DNA from: Arthrobacter sp042667405
Lineage (GTDB): Bacteria; Actinomycetota; Actinomycetes; Actinomycetales; Micrococcaceae
NCBI RefSeq assembly: GCF_042667405.1
Contig: NZ_JBHVAL010000005.1
Location: 124,001-188,000, forward strand
DNA length: 64,000 nucleotides
Reading direction: 5' to 3'
Every line of letters begins with the position of its first letter. The first letter of the stretch is position 1. Of this stretch, positions 1 through 8,861 are shown piece after piece. The position numbers were made by a program, and so were the translations under genes. Under the pieces are notes generated by a model that saw only the letters and a program-made list of their open reading frames with translations, ran no database searches and was not told the origin of the DNA.

Positions 1-261
1 TTCACCGTCGCGTCCAACCAGGCTGTCCAGGGCAGCCGACTCTTCATCGGTACCAATGGAGATGTAGGTACGGCCGTTGCGGACCTCGATGTCGATATCA
101 CCGTCGATGTCGGCGATATCAAGAAGCTCTTCGAGGTAGTCGGCTGCGATGTCGCCTTCCTCTTCCAGACGGCTTGCCGTCTTGGATTGCGTCTCTTCCT
201 GGGAGTCTTCCTGCTCTTCAGTCACAGCGGCAATAACTTCTTCAGTGCTCTCGGCAGACAT
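1..261 (-). CDS. khpB: Jag/KhpB RNA-binding protein, N-terminal part (cut by window edge)
   Basis: Only the first 87 codons lie in the window; the gene runs off the left edge. The ATG at 261 overlaps the yidC stop by one base (TAATG), so it is translationally coupled to yidC. The visible protein starts MSAESTEEV, has an acidic Glu-rich leader, and then a stretch resembling the N-terminal part of the Jag/KhpB family (DIDIEVRNGRTYISI). The KH and R3H domains would lie outside. The order rpmH-rnpA-yidD-yidC-jag is the standard one, and that context carries much of the call. KhpB proteins bind RNA and affect cell elongation in Gram-positive bacteria; that role is family knowledge. Confidence 0.82.
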   Translation of the reverse strand, partial: MSAESTEEVIAAVTEEQEDSQEETQSKTASRLEEEGDIAADYLEELLDIADIDGDIDIEVRNGRTYISIGTDEESAALDSLVGRDGE

Positions 262-1244
262 TACTTCTTCTTCCTGTTCTTACGTTGGGGCTGGACGCGC
301 TGTGCCCGGATTTCTGCGGCTGCAGCGGCAGCAGCTTCGGCTTCAGCGGCGGCCTCCGCAGCCTTCTTGCCGCCCAGCAGCGGGGGCAGTCCCTTGGCTG
401 CGCGGCGCTCTTCAAGAGCCTTCGCTGCGGGGGATCCCGGAGTCGGCATGCGGCGGATGACGAAGAACTGCTGGCCCATGGTCCAGAGGTTGGTGGTGGT
501 CCAGTAGATGAGGACACCGATCGGGAAGTTGATGCCACCAATACCGAAGACGAGCGGCAGGATGTAGAGCATCATCTTCTGCTGGCGCATGAACGGGCTG
601 GCCATGGCCTCTTCGGACATGTTCTTGGCCATGATCTGCTTCTGGGTGATGAACTGCGAGGCCGTCATGGCGAGAATCATGATGATGCTCAGAATCCAGA
701 CGGCAACGGCGCTATTGCCGCCACTCGGGTCTCCGTGAAGCAAGGACGCGGACAGCGGGGCGCCGAAGATGCTCGACTGATCAAATTGCACAACCTGCTC
801 ATGGCTCATGGCACCAATGCCCTGACCGGCCTTGGCGTTGTTGGAAATACCCGACAACACCTGGAACAGTGCGAAGAAGAACGGCATCTGGATCAGCATC
901 GGCAAACAGGCCGAGAACGGGTTGGTTCCGTGCTTCTTGTACAGGGCCATCTGCTCCTGTGCCATGGCCTGGCGGGAGAGCTGATCGGTCTTGCCCTTGT
1001 ACTTGGTCTGCAGCTTCTTCAGGTCCGGCTGCAGCAGCTGCATTCCGCGCTGTGCCTTGATCTGCTTGACGAACACGGGAATCAGGGCGGCACGGATAAC
1101 CAGCACCAGGCCAATGATGGACAGGGTCCACGTCCAGCCGTTCGCGGCGGGCAGGCCAATGAAGCTCAGTCCCTCGTGGAAGCCGACCATGATGATCGAC
1201 ACCAGCCACTTGAACGGAAACATGATTGTTTCAAAGAAGTCCAT
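261..1244 (-). CDS. yidC: membrane protein insertase YidC (Oxa1 family)
   Basis: 327 residues, the length expected for a Gram-positive type YidC without the large periplasmic domain of enterobacteria. The N-terminal hydrophobic segment (FPFKWLVSIIMVGFHEG) is followed by the conserved amphipathic stretch IRAALIPVFVKQIKAQRGMQ, which carries the conserved groove arginine, and a coiled cytoplasmic hairpin (LQPDLKKLQTKYKG). Four further membrane segments follow, then an Ala/Glu-rich and strongly basic tail ending RKNRKKK, suited to ribosome contact. It inserts inner-membrane proteins alone or with SecYEG. It lies between yidD and khpB and is probably co-transcribed with rpmH and rnpA. Confidence 0.96.
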   Translation of the reverse strand: MDFFETIMFPFKWLVSIIMVGFHEGLSFIGLPAANGWTWTLSIIGLVLVIRAALIPVFVKQIKAQRGMQLLQPDLKKLQTKYKGKTDQLSRQAMAQEQMALYKKHGTNPFSACLPMLIQMPFFFALFQVLSGISNNAKAGQGIGAMSHEQVVQFDQSSIFGAPLSASLLHGDPSGGNSAVAVWILSIIMILAMTASQFITQKQIMAKNMSEEAMASPFMRQQKMMLYILPLVFGIGGINFPIGVLIYWTTTNLWTMGQQFFVIRRMPTPGSPAAKALEERRAAKGLPPLLGGKKAAEAAAEAEAAAAAAAEIRAQRVQPQRKNRKKK

Positions 1245-1260
1245 ACGATATCCCTATTCG

Positions 1261-1674
1261 TCAGGCCGCCGTGCGGCCTTCTTCATCAGCCTGAGCAGCC
1301 AGGAACTGGTCCGGGTTGTTCAGTACAACAATTGTGGGCGTCCGGCCTTCGGGCCAATGACGATGGCCGGCGGGGACATGGTCCACTCCGCCGGCGTTCC
1401 AAGGGTGGCATTTGGCGAGCCTCTTGGCTGCAAGCCAGCTGCCCTTCACGGCGCCGTGCACCGTCACTGCTTCCAGGGCATATGCCGAGCAGGAGGGAAA
1501 GAAGCGGCAAACCTGGCCGTACAGGGGTGAGATCACCTTGCGGTAGGTCTTCAGCAAGATGATGAGGATGTTGCGGGGCAGCTCCCAAAGGAAGGTACCG
1601 ACCGCTGCCGAAAGGCTCCGCTGGGGAACCTTCCCGGAAGCATCACCATAGGAAGGAACGACGGCGGTGCTCAT
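1261..1674 (-). CDS. yidD: membrane protein insertion efficiency factor YidD
   Basis: 137 residues from the ATG at 1674; the frame stays open another 24 codons upstream but that part overlaps rnpA and looks unrelated to the family. The core has the YidD hallmarks: a basic amphipathic helix (LLKTYRKVISPLYG), the three-cysteine region CRFFPSCSAYA, and the C-terminal HPWNAGGVDHVP motif. YidD assists YidC-dependent insertion at the membrane. The start sits two bases from the rnpA stop and the stop is 16 bases before yidC, so the three genes form one unit. The Ser/Val-rich N-terminal extension is longer than in most homologues. Confidence 0.93.
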   Translation of the reverse strand: MSTAVVPSYGDASGKVPQRSLSAAVGTFLWELPRNILIILLKTYRKVISPLYGQVCRFFPSCSAYALEAVTVHGAVKGSWLAAKRLAKCHPWNAGGVDHVPAGHRHWPEGRTPTIVVLNNPDQFLAAQADEEGRTAA

Positions 1675-1675
1675 G

Positions 1676-2086
1676 TCATGCACGCGGTGTCCCTTCCGTT
1701 GTGGTGCCGTTGTGTTCGGTCGAAGCCTTGGGCGGAACCGAGACACCCAATCGCTTCGTCGTCACTGCCAGTGCGGCGTTGTAGTCCGAGAGCAACTGCT
1801 CCCAGCTCGCATGTGCGGCTGCGGGCAACGCCCGGACCACGACCGCAAAGCCCGTTCCATGCGTATGCAGGGAAAGTGCGCCTGCTTCTCTCAGTCTCCT
1901 CTTAACGAGGTTCCTGGTCACGGCGTTCCCGACGGCTTTGGAGACAATGAAACCGATTCGACTCGGCTCACCGGCCCCGATAGGAGCCGTATATAACACT
2001 AAGTTCCGGCGTCCATTGCGGACGCCGGAACGTACAGTTGTTGAAAAGTCGGTAGACGTCCGCAGACGGTTAGGGGTGGCTAGCAC
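1676..2086 (-). CDS. rnpA: ribonuclease P protein component
   Basis: 136 residues from a GTG start at 2086 (MLATPNRLRTSTDF). The P-protein signature is present as AVTRNLVKRRLRE, the basic RNR motif that binds the M1 RNA and the precursor-tRNA leader. An aromatic/hydrophobic cleft strand (LVLYTAP, RIGFIVSKAVGNA) precedes it. The protein is the small subunit of RNase P, which matures the 5' ends of tRNAs. It sits between rpmH and yidD, as in nearly all bacteria, so ribosome and tRNA maturation genes are transcribed away from the origin. The Thr/Glu-rich C-terminal tail looks dispensable. Confidence 0.96.
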   Translation of the reverse strand: MLATPNRLRTSTDFSTTVRSGVRNGRRNLVLYTAPIGAGEPSRIGFIVSKAVGNAVTRNLVKRRLREAGALSLHTHGTGFAVVVRALPAAAHASWEQLLSDYNAALAVTTKRLGVSVPPKASTEHNGTTTEGTPRA

Positions 2087-2127
2087 CGTCGAACCTGTAA
2101 AGAGACACTGACCGACAAGTCAGTTAT

Positions 2128-2265
2128 TTAGGCCGACAGTTCGACGCGGCCCTTGCCGCGACGGGCAGCCAGGATGGCGCGGCCGGCACGGGTGCGCATA
2201 CGAAGGCGGAAGCCGTGCTTCTTGGCCCGACGGCGGTTATTCGGCTGAAAAGTCCGCTTGCTCAC
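2128..2265 (-). CDS. rpmH: 50S ribosomal protein L34
   Basis: A 45-residue basic protein read from a GTG at 2265: it begins MSKRTFQPNNRRRAKKHG and ends GRVELSA. The TFQPNNRRRAKKHGFRLRM core is near-invariant in L34. L34 is a late-assembly protein of the large ribosomal subunit. The gene is divergent from dnaA, with about 460 bases between them, and is the first gene of the rpmH-rnpA-yidD-yidC-khpB unit. Length and sequence fit the family exactly. Confidence 0.98.
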   Translation of the reverse strand: MSKRTFQPNNRRRAKKHGFRLRMRTRAGRAILAARRGKGRVELSA

Positions 2266-2729
2266 GTTAGTTACTCCAGTGGATCAAAGGTGCGCCCACC
2301 CGATCAAAAAGGGGAAGAACTGGCCGACGCTAAGTTTTGTATGTGCCTGCCGCCGTTGCCTTCCGCACGGTGAACGTACGGGGTTACAACTGATCTCAAA
2401 AGCGGACACAAAGGACTTCACAACGTTAGGGCAAAAAGGCGGCCACAGTCAAACTGGGAACAGATGGCGCGGCTATCCACAGATGTGTTCAAAGCCGACT
2501 GGAAGGCTGTGGATGAAGTGGCTCACAGGCCCGTTTCACGAACCACATCCATGTAATTATCCACAGGCAACTTCCCAGCTATCTTCTGGCGATTCCATCC
2601 CCTAGAGTGGCTCAGTAGCCCATTTTCCACCCGCTGTGCATAACTCTGTGGATTTCCGCCAGACCTGCGCCCGCCGGAGACACCTCGGCTGCGAGCAACG
2701 CCGGCAAGCAAGTATTTAGGAACTGATTG
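2266..2729. promoter_or_regulatory. rpmH-dnaA divergent intergenic region with DnaA boxes
   Basis: A 464-base non-coding gap between the divergent rpmH and dnaA genes. One perfect DnaA box (TTATCCACA) lies at 2557-2565. Near matches occur at 2473-2481 (CTATCCACA), 2508-2516 (TGTGGATGA) and 2647-2655 (TGTGGATTT). The promoters of both genes must lie here, so binding could both autoregulate dnaA and form a second part of the origin. I could not fix clear -35/-10 pairs by eye. AGG at 2718-2720 is the likely dnaA ribosome binding site. Confidence 0.7.
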
Positions 2730-4148
2730 ATGACAGTAGACGAAGCCAACCACGCCAACACTGTCGGAAGTTCCTGGCGCAGGGTGCTGAGCCTCCTGGA
2801 ACAGGACGACCGTGTAACTCCCCGACAGCGTGGTTTCGTCATTCTCGCCCAGGCCCAAGGCCTCATCGGCTCAACCCTCCTGGTGGCCGTCCCTAACGAG
2901 CTCACCCGCGAGGTTCTCCAGACGCAGGTCAAGGATGCTTTGGATGACGCCCTCCGCAATGTCTTCTCTGACGACATCCGCTGTGCAATCGACGTCGATA
3001 CCGATCTGGTGCCCGTCCATGCCGAGCCGGAACCCGCCGTCGAGCTTTCCGCCGTTCCTGACTTTCCGGAACCGAAGCCGCAGCCGACGCCGCCGAGCAC
3101 CTCGCATGAGTTCGGCCGCCTGAACCCGAAGTACATCTTCGACACCTTCGTGATCGGTTCATCGAACCGGTTCGCACACGCGGCAGCGGTCGCTGTGGCA
3201 GAAGCGCCGGCCAAGGCCTACAACCCCTTGTTCATCTATGGCGATTCAGGTCTGGGGAAGACCCACCTGCTGCACGCCATCGGACACTATGCCCGCAGGC
3301 TCTACAGCGGCATCCGGGTCCGCTACGTGAACTCGGAAGAATTCACCAACGACTTCATCAACTCCATCCGTGACGATGAGGGAACCAGCTTCAAGACCAC
3401 GTACCGGAATGTTGATGTCCTCCTGATCGATGACATCCAGTTCCTGGCGGGCAAGGACCGGACGCAGGAAGAGTTCTTCCACACGTTCAACGCCCTGCAC
3501 AACGCCAACAAGCAGGTAGTCATCACCTCGGACCAGCCTCCCAAGATGCTGGCCGGCTTCGAGGACCGCATGACCTCCCGCTTCGAATGGGGCCTCCTGA
3601 CCGACATCCAGCCGCCGGAACTCGAGACGCGGATCGCCATTCTCCGCAAGAAAGGCCTCAGCGAAGGCCTGTCCGCACCTGACGACGCTTTGGAGTACAT
3701 CGCCTCCAAGATCTCCAGCAACATCCGTGAACTTGAAGGCGCGCTGATCCGCGTCACGGCCTTTGCGAGCCTGAACCGCCAACCGGTGGACGTGGCCCTT
3801 GCCGAGATGGTCCTCAAGGACCTGATTACCGACGACGGTGCCCAGGAAATCACGGCGAAGCAGATCCTTGACCAGACCGCCGACTACTTCAAGCTCAGCA
3901 TGGAAGAACTCTGCAGCAAGTCCCGGACGCGCACCCTGGTCACGGCCCGCCAGATCGCCATGTACCTCTGCCGTGAGCTCACGGACATGTCTCTTCCGAA
4001 GATCGGCCAGGAGCTTGGTGGGCGTGACCACACGACCGTGATCCACGCCGACCGGAAGATCCGCGAGCTGATGGCGGAGCGCCGTGTGATTTACAACCAG
4101 GTCACCGAGCTCACCAACCGCATCAAGCAGCAGCAACGCGACTCCTGA
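2730..4148 (+). CDS. dnaA: chromosomal replication initiator protein DnaA
   Basis: 472 residues from the ATG at 2730; a TTG codon immediately before it is in frame but less likely. Domain I (residues 1-90) is followed by a Pro-rich linker. The AAA+ domain begins near NPKYIFDTFVIGSSNRFAHA, with Walker A GDSGLGKTH, Walker B VLLIDDIQFL and an arginine-finger region. The C-terminal domain IV carries the DnaA-box recognition signature GQELGGRDHTTVIHA. DnaA-ATP binds TTATCCACA boxes and melts oriC. Its gene is flanked on both sides by such boxes, as expected for an autoregulated initiator. Length is typical for Arthrobacter-type DnaA, whose linker is shorter than in Streptomyces. Confidence 0.99.
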   Translation: MTVDEANHANTVGSSWRRVLSLLEQDDRVTPRQRGFVILAQAQGLIGSTLLVAVPNELTREVLQTQVKDALDDALRNVFSDDIRCAIDVDTDLVPVHAEPEPAVELSAVPDFPEPKPQPTPPSTSHEFGRLNPKYIFDTFVIGSSNRFAHAAAVAVAEAPAKAYNPLFIYGDSGLGKTHLLHAIGHYARRLYSGIRVRYVNSEEFTNDFINSIRDDEGTSFKTTYRNVDVLLIDDIQFLAGKDRTQEEFFHTFNALHNANKQVVITSDQPPKMLAGFEDRMTSRFEWGLLTDIQPPELETRIAILRKKGLSEGLSAPDDALEYIASKISSNIRELEGALIRVTAFASLNRQPVDVALAEMVLKDLITDDGAQEITAKQILDQTADYFKLSMEELCSKSRTRTLVTARQIAMYLCRELTDMSLPKIGQELGGRDHTTVIHADRKIRELMAERRVIYNQVTELTNRIKQQQRDS

Positions 4149-4713
4149 AATCCACACCGCGACCGCCACTACATACCTTATTAACAGGTGCATGTGGATA
4201 AGCCTGTGGATACTTAAGGGGACAAGCGCGGTTAATGGGCTTAAAACCCTTAAGGCGTCTGTGGATCGTTAAAAACCGGCTTCGGAGTTGTCCCCATCCA
4301 CACCCTGTTTAAAACCCAGTTAACGCACAGTCCATGAACAGGGCTTAACCGCGGATCTGAGCCTCAGGATGGGGTTATCCACAGTTTCCACAGCAGTTAT
4401 TAACACTACGAATCACAAAAAATTGAAATCCCTCAAATAACAATCTCGATCCACCACCCACCGGACCAGGCCAACAGCCAGGCAAGGCCAGCCTTGCGGC
4501 TGTCCACATAGGACAGGTCCGGGCAAACGGGGATGGGTTAATCGCGGATCTTCCGGCTAAGCTGTCAGCAGCGCTCCCATCCTTGGGTCTTGTTTGTAGT
4601 TCGCTCAGTGCGGACCATGCAGGTTCCGATGCCGGACTGCGAAGATTCAGCGGGTTCCAAGCAGGGATCCGCGGCTACTACATGGCAGCAGCAATGAAAG
4701 GCGGCACCCCTCC
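4149..4713. other. oriC: oriC, the dnaA-dnaN intergenic replication origin
   Basis: A 565-base gap with two perfect DnaA boxes: TGTGGATAA at 4193-4201 and TTATCCACA at 4375-4383. Near matches lie at 4205-4213 (TGTGGATAC), 4260-4268 (TGTGGATCG), 4294-4302 (CCATCCACA) and 4385-4392 (TTTCCACA). An AT-rich stretch at about 4396-4450 (runs such as CACAAAAAATTG) directly follows the last strong box and is the best candidate for the DNA unwinding element. TTAA-rich tracts lie between boxes at 4216-4285. Position between dnaA and dnaN is the standard place for an actinobacterial origin. The dnaN promoter probably lies at 4520-4700. Confidence 0.9.
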
Positions 4714-5838
4714 GTGAAGTTCAGAGTCGACCGCGACGTCCTGGCAGAAGCCGTTACGTGGACCGCGCGGTCGTTGTCTCCGCGGCCGCCCGTACCCGTG
4801 CTTTCCGGCCTACTCCTCAAAGCCGAGGCAGGAACCGTAAGCCTCTCGAGCTTCGATTACGAGACTTCGGCACGCTTGGAAATCCCGGCAGACATCACCG
4901 TCGAGGGCACGATCCTGGTTTCCGGCCGTCTTTTGGCAGACATCTGCCGGAGTTTGCCTTCCGCACCGGTCGAAGTTGAAACCGATGGAAGCAAAGTCAC
5001 CCTCACGTGCCGTCGAAGCAGCTTTCACCTTGCCACCATGCCGGAATCTGAATACCCGGCCTTGCCTGCCCTTCCAGCCATCAGCGGTACGTTGCCCGGC
5101 GACGCCTTTGCCCAGGCCGTTTCCCAGGTCATCATCGCGGCGAGCAAAGACGACACCCTTCCGATCCTGACCGGTGTTCGCATGGAGATCGAAGACGACC
5201 TCATCACGCTCCTCGCCACCGACCGTTACCGCCTGGCCATGCGCGAAGTCCCTTGGAAGCCCGTAACCCCGGGTATTTCCACCAGCGCACTGGTGAAGTC
5301 CAAGACCCTGAACGAAGTTGCCAAGACCTTGGGTGGCAGCGGTGACATCAACCTGGCCCTCGCGGACGACGACAGCCGGCTCATCGGTTTCGAGAGCGGC
5401 GGACGAACCACCACGTCACTTCTCGTGGACGGCGACTACCCGAAAATCCGTTCGCTCTTCCCGGACTCCACCCCAATCCATGCAACGGTCCAAACCCAGG
5501 AACTCGTTGAAGCCGTACGCCGAGTTTCGCTGGTTGCCGAACGCAACACCCCTGTCCGGCTTGCCTTCACCCAGGGTCTGCTGAACCTGGACGCCGGTAC
5601 CGGCGAAGACGCACAGGCTTCCGAGGAACTTGAAGCGCAGCTCTCCGGAGATGACATCACCGTGGCCTTCAATCCGCACTACCTCGTTGAAGGCTTGAGC
5701 GTCATTGAGACCAAGTACGTTCGCTTCTCCTTCACCACGGCACCCAAGCCGGCCATGATCACGGCGCAGGCAGAGGCTGATGGCGAAGACCAGGATGACT
5801 ACCGCTACCTCGTGATGCCGGTCCGCCTTCCCAACTAA
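4714..5838 (+). CDS. dnaN: DNA polymerase III subunit beta (sliding clamp)
   Basis: 374 residues from a GTG at 4714. The protein starts MKFRVDRDVLAEAVTWTARSL and shows the three-fold clamp repeat: domain 1 ends near residue 120, domain 2 contains LPILTGVRMEIEDDLITLLATDRYRLAMRE, and domain 3 ends with the conserved YLVMPVRLPN tail. The clamp tethers DNA polymerase III, ligase and repair factors to DNA. Length matches the family. The position directly after oriC and upstream of recF is conserved. Confidence 0.98.
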   Translation: MKFRVDRDVLAEAVTWTARSLSPRPPVPVLSGLLLKAEAGTVSLSSFDYETSARLEIPADITVEGTILVSGRLLADICRSLPSAPVEVETDGSKVTLTCRRSSFHLATMPESEYPALPALPAISGTLPGDAFAQAVSQVIIAASKDDTLPILTGVRMEIEDDLITLLATDRYRLAMREVPWKPVTPGISTSALVKSKTLNEVAKTLGGSGDINLALADDDSRLIGFESGGRTTTSLLVDGDYPKIRSLFPDSTPIHATVQTQELVEAVRRVSLVAERNTPVRLAFTQGLLNLDAGTGEDAQASEELEAQLSGDDITVAFNPHYLVEGLSVIETKYVRFSFTTAPKPAMITAQAEADGEDQDDYRYLVMPVRLPN

Positions 5839-5880
5839 TCGGCACATACCCACCCGCTTTCGCAGAAAAGAGTCCACACT

Positions 5881-6765
5881 GTGCACATCGGTTTGATCGG
5901 CCTTGGAAAAATGGGTTTCAACATGCGCGAACGCATGCGCAAGGGCGGCATCGAGGTCACAGGCTTCGACCGCAACCCGGATGTCACCGATGTTGCTTCG
6001 GTGGAGGAGCTGATTGCTGCACTGCCGGCTCCGCGAATCGTGTGGGTCATGGTTCCTTCAGGCGAGATCACTGATGCCGTTGTGACGGAACTCGGGGAGA
6101 AACTCAGCCCCGGCGATATGGTGATCGACGGCGGAAACTCGCGGTTCACCGAGGACCAAAAGCATGCGGCCGCGCTTGCCGGGAAGGGCATCCGGTTCGC
6201 TGACTGCGGCGTTTCCGGCGGTGTCTGGGGTCTCCAAAACGGTTACGGCCTCATGGCCGGTGGAGCCGAAGAAGACATCGAACTCGCGATGCCGATCTTC
6301 GACGCACTCCGTCCCGAAGGCGACCGGGCAGACAGTTTCGTCCATGTTGGCGGCGTCGGCGCCGGCCATTACGCCAAGATGGTCCACAACGGCATCGAGT
6401 ACGGCCTCATGCAGGCCTATGCCGAAGGCTACGAACTCCTGGCTGCCAAGGACATCGTCAAGGATCTTCCGGGAACCTTCCGTGCATGGCAAAAGGGAAC
6501 AGTAGTCCGGTCCTGGCTCCTCGACCTCATGGTCAAGGCACTCGACGAAGACCCCGGCCTGGCGTCCATCGACGACTACGTTGAAGACTCCGGAGAGGGA
6601 CGTTGGACAGTGGAAGAAGCGATTGCCAACGCCGTACCGGCACCGGCCATCACGGCCGCGCTCTTCGCACGCTTTGCTTCGCGCGAGGACAACTCGCCGG
6701 CCATGAAAATGGTTTCGGCGCTGCGTCACCAGTTCGGCGGACACGCCACCCGTCCGGCCAACTAG
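5881..6765 (+). CDS. gnd: 6-phosphogluconate dehydrogenase, short decarboxylating type
   Basis: 294 residues from the GTG at 5881. The Rossmann motif GLIGLGKMGFNM binds the nicotinamide cofactor. The substrate and catalytic signatures are GGNSR, CGVSGGVWGLQNGYGLMAGG and HYAKMVHNGIEYGLMQA, with the catalytic Lys and the adjacent Asn. It converts 6-phosphogluconate to ribulose 5-phosphate and CO2 in the pentose phosphate route. The length fits the short (about 300 residue) class found in actinobacteria rather than the 470-residue enterobacterial enzyme. Insertion of gnd between dnaN and recF is common in actinobacteria. The cofactor preference, NAD or NADP, cannot be settled by eye. Confidence 0.93.
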   Translation: MHIGLIGLGKMGFNMRERMRKGGIEVTGFDRNPDVTDVASVEELIAALPAPRIVWVMVPSGEITDAVVTELGEKLSPGDMVIDGGNSRFTEDQKHAAALAGKGIRFADCGVSGGVWGLQNGYGLMAGGAEEDIELAMPIFDALRPEGDRADSFVHVGGVGAGHYAKMVHNGIEYGLMQAYAEGYELLAAKDIVKDLPGTFRAWQKGTVVRSWLLDLMVKALDEDPGLASIDDYVEDSGEGRWTVEEAIANAVPAPAITAALFARFASREDNSPAMKMVSALRHQFGGHATRPAN

Positions 6766-6788
6766 GCCGCAGGAGTCCTGCAAACGGC

Positions 6789-7982
6789 GTGTACCTCGAA
6801 CATCTTTCACTGACGGATTTCCGCAGCTACGCACAGGTGGATTTGAAGCTTGGTCCTGGTGTAACGGTCCTGGTGGGTTCCAACGGGATTGGCAAGACCA
6901 ACCTGATGGAGGCCATCGGATACTTGGCCACGCTTAGTTCCCACCGTGTGAGCACGGACGCTCCGCTGCTTCGCTTTGGTACCGAGCGCGCCATGATCCG
7001 GGCCAGGTTGGTCCGTGGTGAACAATCCACAGTCATCGAGTTGGAAATCAACGCGGGTCGTGCCAACCGCGGACGCATCAACCGCGGAAATCCGGTTCGG
7101 GCGCGCGACATCTTGGGCATCTGCCACACTGTGCTGTTCGCCCCTGAGGACCTTGCCCTGGTGAAGGGCGATCCTTCGAATCGCCGACGTTTCCTTGATG
7201 AATTGCTGGTCAGCCTGGTGCCCCGGCATGCTGCCACCCGCAGCGACTACGACCGCGTATTGAAGCAGCGCAATGCGCTCCTGAAGTCGGCCCGCACGGG
7301 CAAGTTCACTGCGGGCCATGAAGCAACCCTGGATGTGTGGGACCAGCACATGGCCCGGGCCGGCGCCGAACTGTTGCACGCGCGGCTCGAATTGGTGGAA
7401 CGGCTTCGTCCGCACTTGAACAGCGCTTACGCGCAGCTCACGGACGGGTCCAAGGATGCCGGCGCGGTTTACCGCTCCACCATCCAGGACATTCTCGACG
7501 ACGACGGCGGTCCGGCCAACAGCGGAACAGAACCACCGGCGTCGTACGAGGATCTCCGGCTGCTGTCCGTTGACGAACTCACCGAACGCTACGTGCAGGC
7601 GTTTGCGGCGTCGAGGAAAAAGGAACTGGAACGGGGCATTTCGCTGGTGGGCCCGCACCGCGACGAACTGGAGCTTACCTTGGGGCAAGCTCCGGCCAAG
7701 GGCTATGCGTCCCACGGCGAAACGTGGTCCATGTGTCTGTCGTTGCGCCTGGCTTCCTATTACGTGATGCTGGACGATGCCCGCACTGGCGGCACTGCTC
7801 CGATCCTCATCCTGGACGACGTTTTTGCTGAATTGGACGTCCAGCGCCGGCGTAAACTGGCAGCAATAGTCGCCGGTGCCGAGCAGGTTCTGGTGACTGC
7901 CGCCGTCGACGCCGATATCCCCGAGGAGCTGGCCGGACGGCGCGTAACCGTTGTTCCGGGAGGCATCGATGGCGAAGGATAG
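6789..7982 (+). CDS. recF: DNA replication and repair protein RecF
   Basis: 397 residues from the GTG at 6789, preceded by GGAG at 6770-6773. Earlier in-frame codons overlap gnd and do not look like RecF. The N-terminus MYLEHLSLTDFRSY is typical, followed by Walker A (GSNGIGKTN), the ABC-type signature near SHGETWSMCLSLRLASY, and Walker B (PILILDDVFAELD). RecF binds gapped DNA and helps load RecA at stalled forks with RecO and RecR. The stop overlaps the next gene's start by 14 bases, indicating translational coupling. Confidence 0.97.
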   Translation: MYLEHLSLTDFRSYAQVDLKLGPGVTVLVGSNGIGKTNLMEAIGYLATLSSHRVSTDAPLLRFGTERAMIRARLVRGEQSTVIELEINAGRANRGRINRGNPVRARDILGICHTVLFAPEDLALVKGDPSNRRRFLDELLVSLVPRHAATRSDYDRVLKQRNALLKSARTGKFTAGHEATLDVWDQHMARAGAELLHARLELVERLRPHLNSAYAQLTDGSKDAGAVYRSTIQDILDDDGGPANSGTEPPASYEDLRLLSVDELTERYVQAFAASRKKELERGISLVGPHRDELELTLGQAPAKGYASHGETWSMCLSLRLASYYVMLDDARTGGTAPILILDDVFAELDVQRRRKLAAIVAGAEQVLVTAAVDADIPEELAGRRVTVVPGGIDGEG

Positions 7983-8523
7983 TCCCGACGGACTCCAACC
8001 GGGCCGCGAACCGGACGAAATCGATGCTGCCCAAGCGGCGCTGAACCGCATGCGGGAGGCCGCTGCGGCCCGCGGCGAAGTGAGGCAACGTGCTCCCCGG
8101 CCAGGATCGGCCCCCAAGCGCAAAGGACTGCGGGATACCCGGGGCTTCTCCCAGTTTCATGGCAGCGGCCGGGATCCTTTGGGGCTGGGCAAGGTCGTAG
8201 GGCGCCTCGTAGCGGAACGCGGCTGGACTTCACCTGTTGCCGTTGGTTCCGTCATGGCGGAATGGGACACCTTGGTGGGTCCGGACATCTCCGCCCACTG
8301 CACACCGGAGAGCTTTACCGACACAACTCTTCATGTCCGCTGCGATTCGACAGCGTGGGCGACGCAGCTGCGGTTGCTGAGTACCAGCCTGCTGGAACTG
8401 TTCCGCAACGAACTGGGTGAAGGCGTGGTTACCAGCATCCAGGTCCTCGGGCCGTCCGCACCAAGTTGGCGGAAAGGTGGCCGCAGCGTCAACGGCCGGG
8501 GACCCCGGGATACGTACGGCTGA
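7969..8523 (+). CDS. DUF721 family protein (DciA-like helicase loader candidate)
   Basis: 184 residues from the ATG at 7969, chosen because a strong GGGAGG lies at 7958-7963 and the gene overlaps the recF end. The first 60 residues are charged and low in complexity. The DUF721 core follows (LGLGKVVGRLVAERGW, SVMAEWDTLVGPDISAHCTPESF, LHVRCDSTAWATQLRLLS). DUF721 proteins include DciA, which loads the replicative helicase in bacteria lacking DnaC or DnaI. The recF-DUF721-gyrB order is usual in actinobacteria. Function here is inferred from the family and the replication context. Confidence 0.88.
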   Translation: MAKDSPDGLQPGREPDEIDAAQAALNRMREAAAARGEVRQRAPRPGSAPKRKGLRDTRGFSQFHGSGRDPLGLGKVVGRLVAERGWTSPVAVGSVMAEWDTLVGPDISAHCTPESFTDTTLHVRCDSTAWATQLRLLSTSLLELFRNELGEGVVTSIQVLGPSAPSWRKGGRSVNGRGPRDTYG

Positions 8524-8861
8524 ACGGCGTGCAGGGCGTTTCAACGCCCCTGGGCCGTATAGGCCCCCATCGGGACCTCCGCAGGGCCATTGCAGATAGG
8601 GCCAGCGGCCTCCCAGCGGCATATTCAGCTGTGGGCTGCCCCTGTATTTGCAAGGATTCACGTGTTTCCACGATAGAATTGGCGTAGATCACTGAGCGCC
8701 GGTGAAACGTCGCCGGATCCTGAATCCACTCTTGTGGCCCTTGGGAACCCCGTCGTCTTACTCATCGGCGCAATCAGTCACGTGCCCGTTGGCGGCCGCG
8801 GTTCGCCGCGCGCAAACTTCGGGAACGGCCGACATCGAGTACAGAGGAGTCGAAAGCGCCT
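8524..8861. promoter_or_regulatory. gyrB upstream region with hairpins and a -10 candidate
   Basis: A 338-base gap. Two short GC hairpins follow the DUF721 stop: CAGGGCG / CGCCCCTG at 8532-8552 and GGGCC / GGCCC at 8552-8566. Neither has a T run, so termination is doubtful. A -10 like TAGAAT lies at 8674-8679, with TTGCAA at 8648-8653 as a poor -35 because the spacing is 20. Transcription from here would leave a gyrB leader of about 175 bases, long enough for supercoiling-responsive or post-transcriptional control. An AGAGGAG at 8842-8848 is the likely gyrB ribosome binding site. Confidence 0.45.

Noticed and set aside
3246..4193. 315-codon minus-strand frame opposite dnaA
   Set aside because: Shadow of dnaA with no family features; it also runs into the oriC DnaA boxes.
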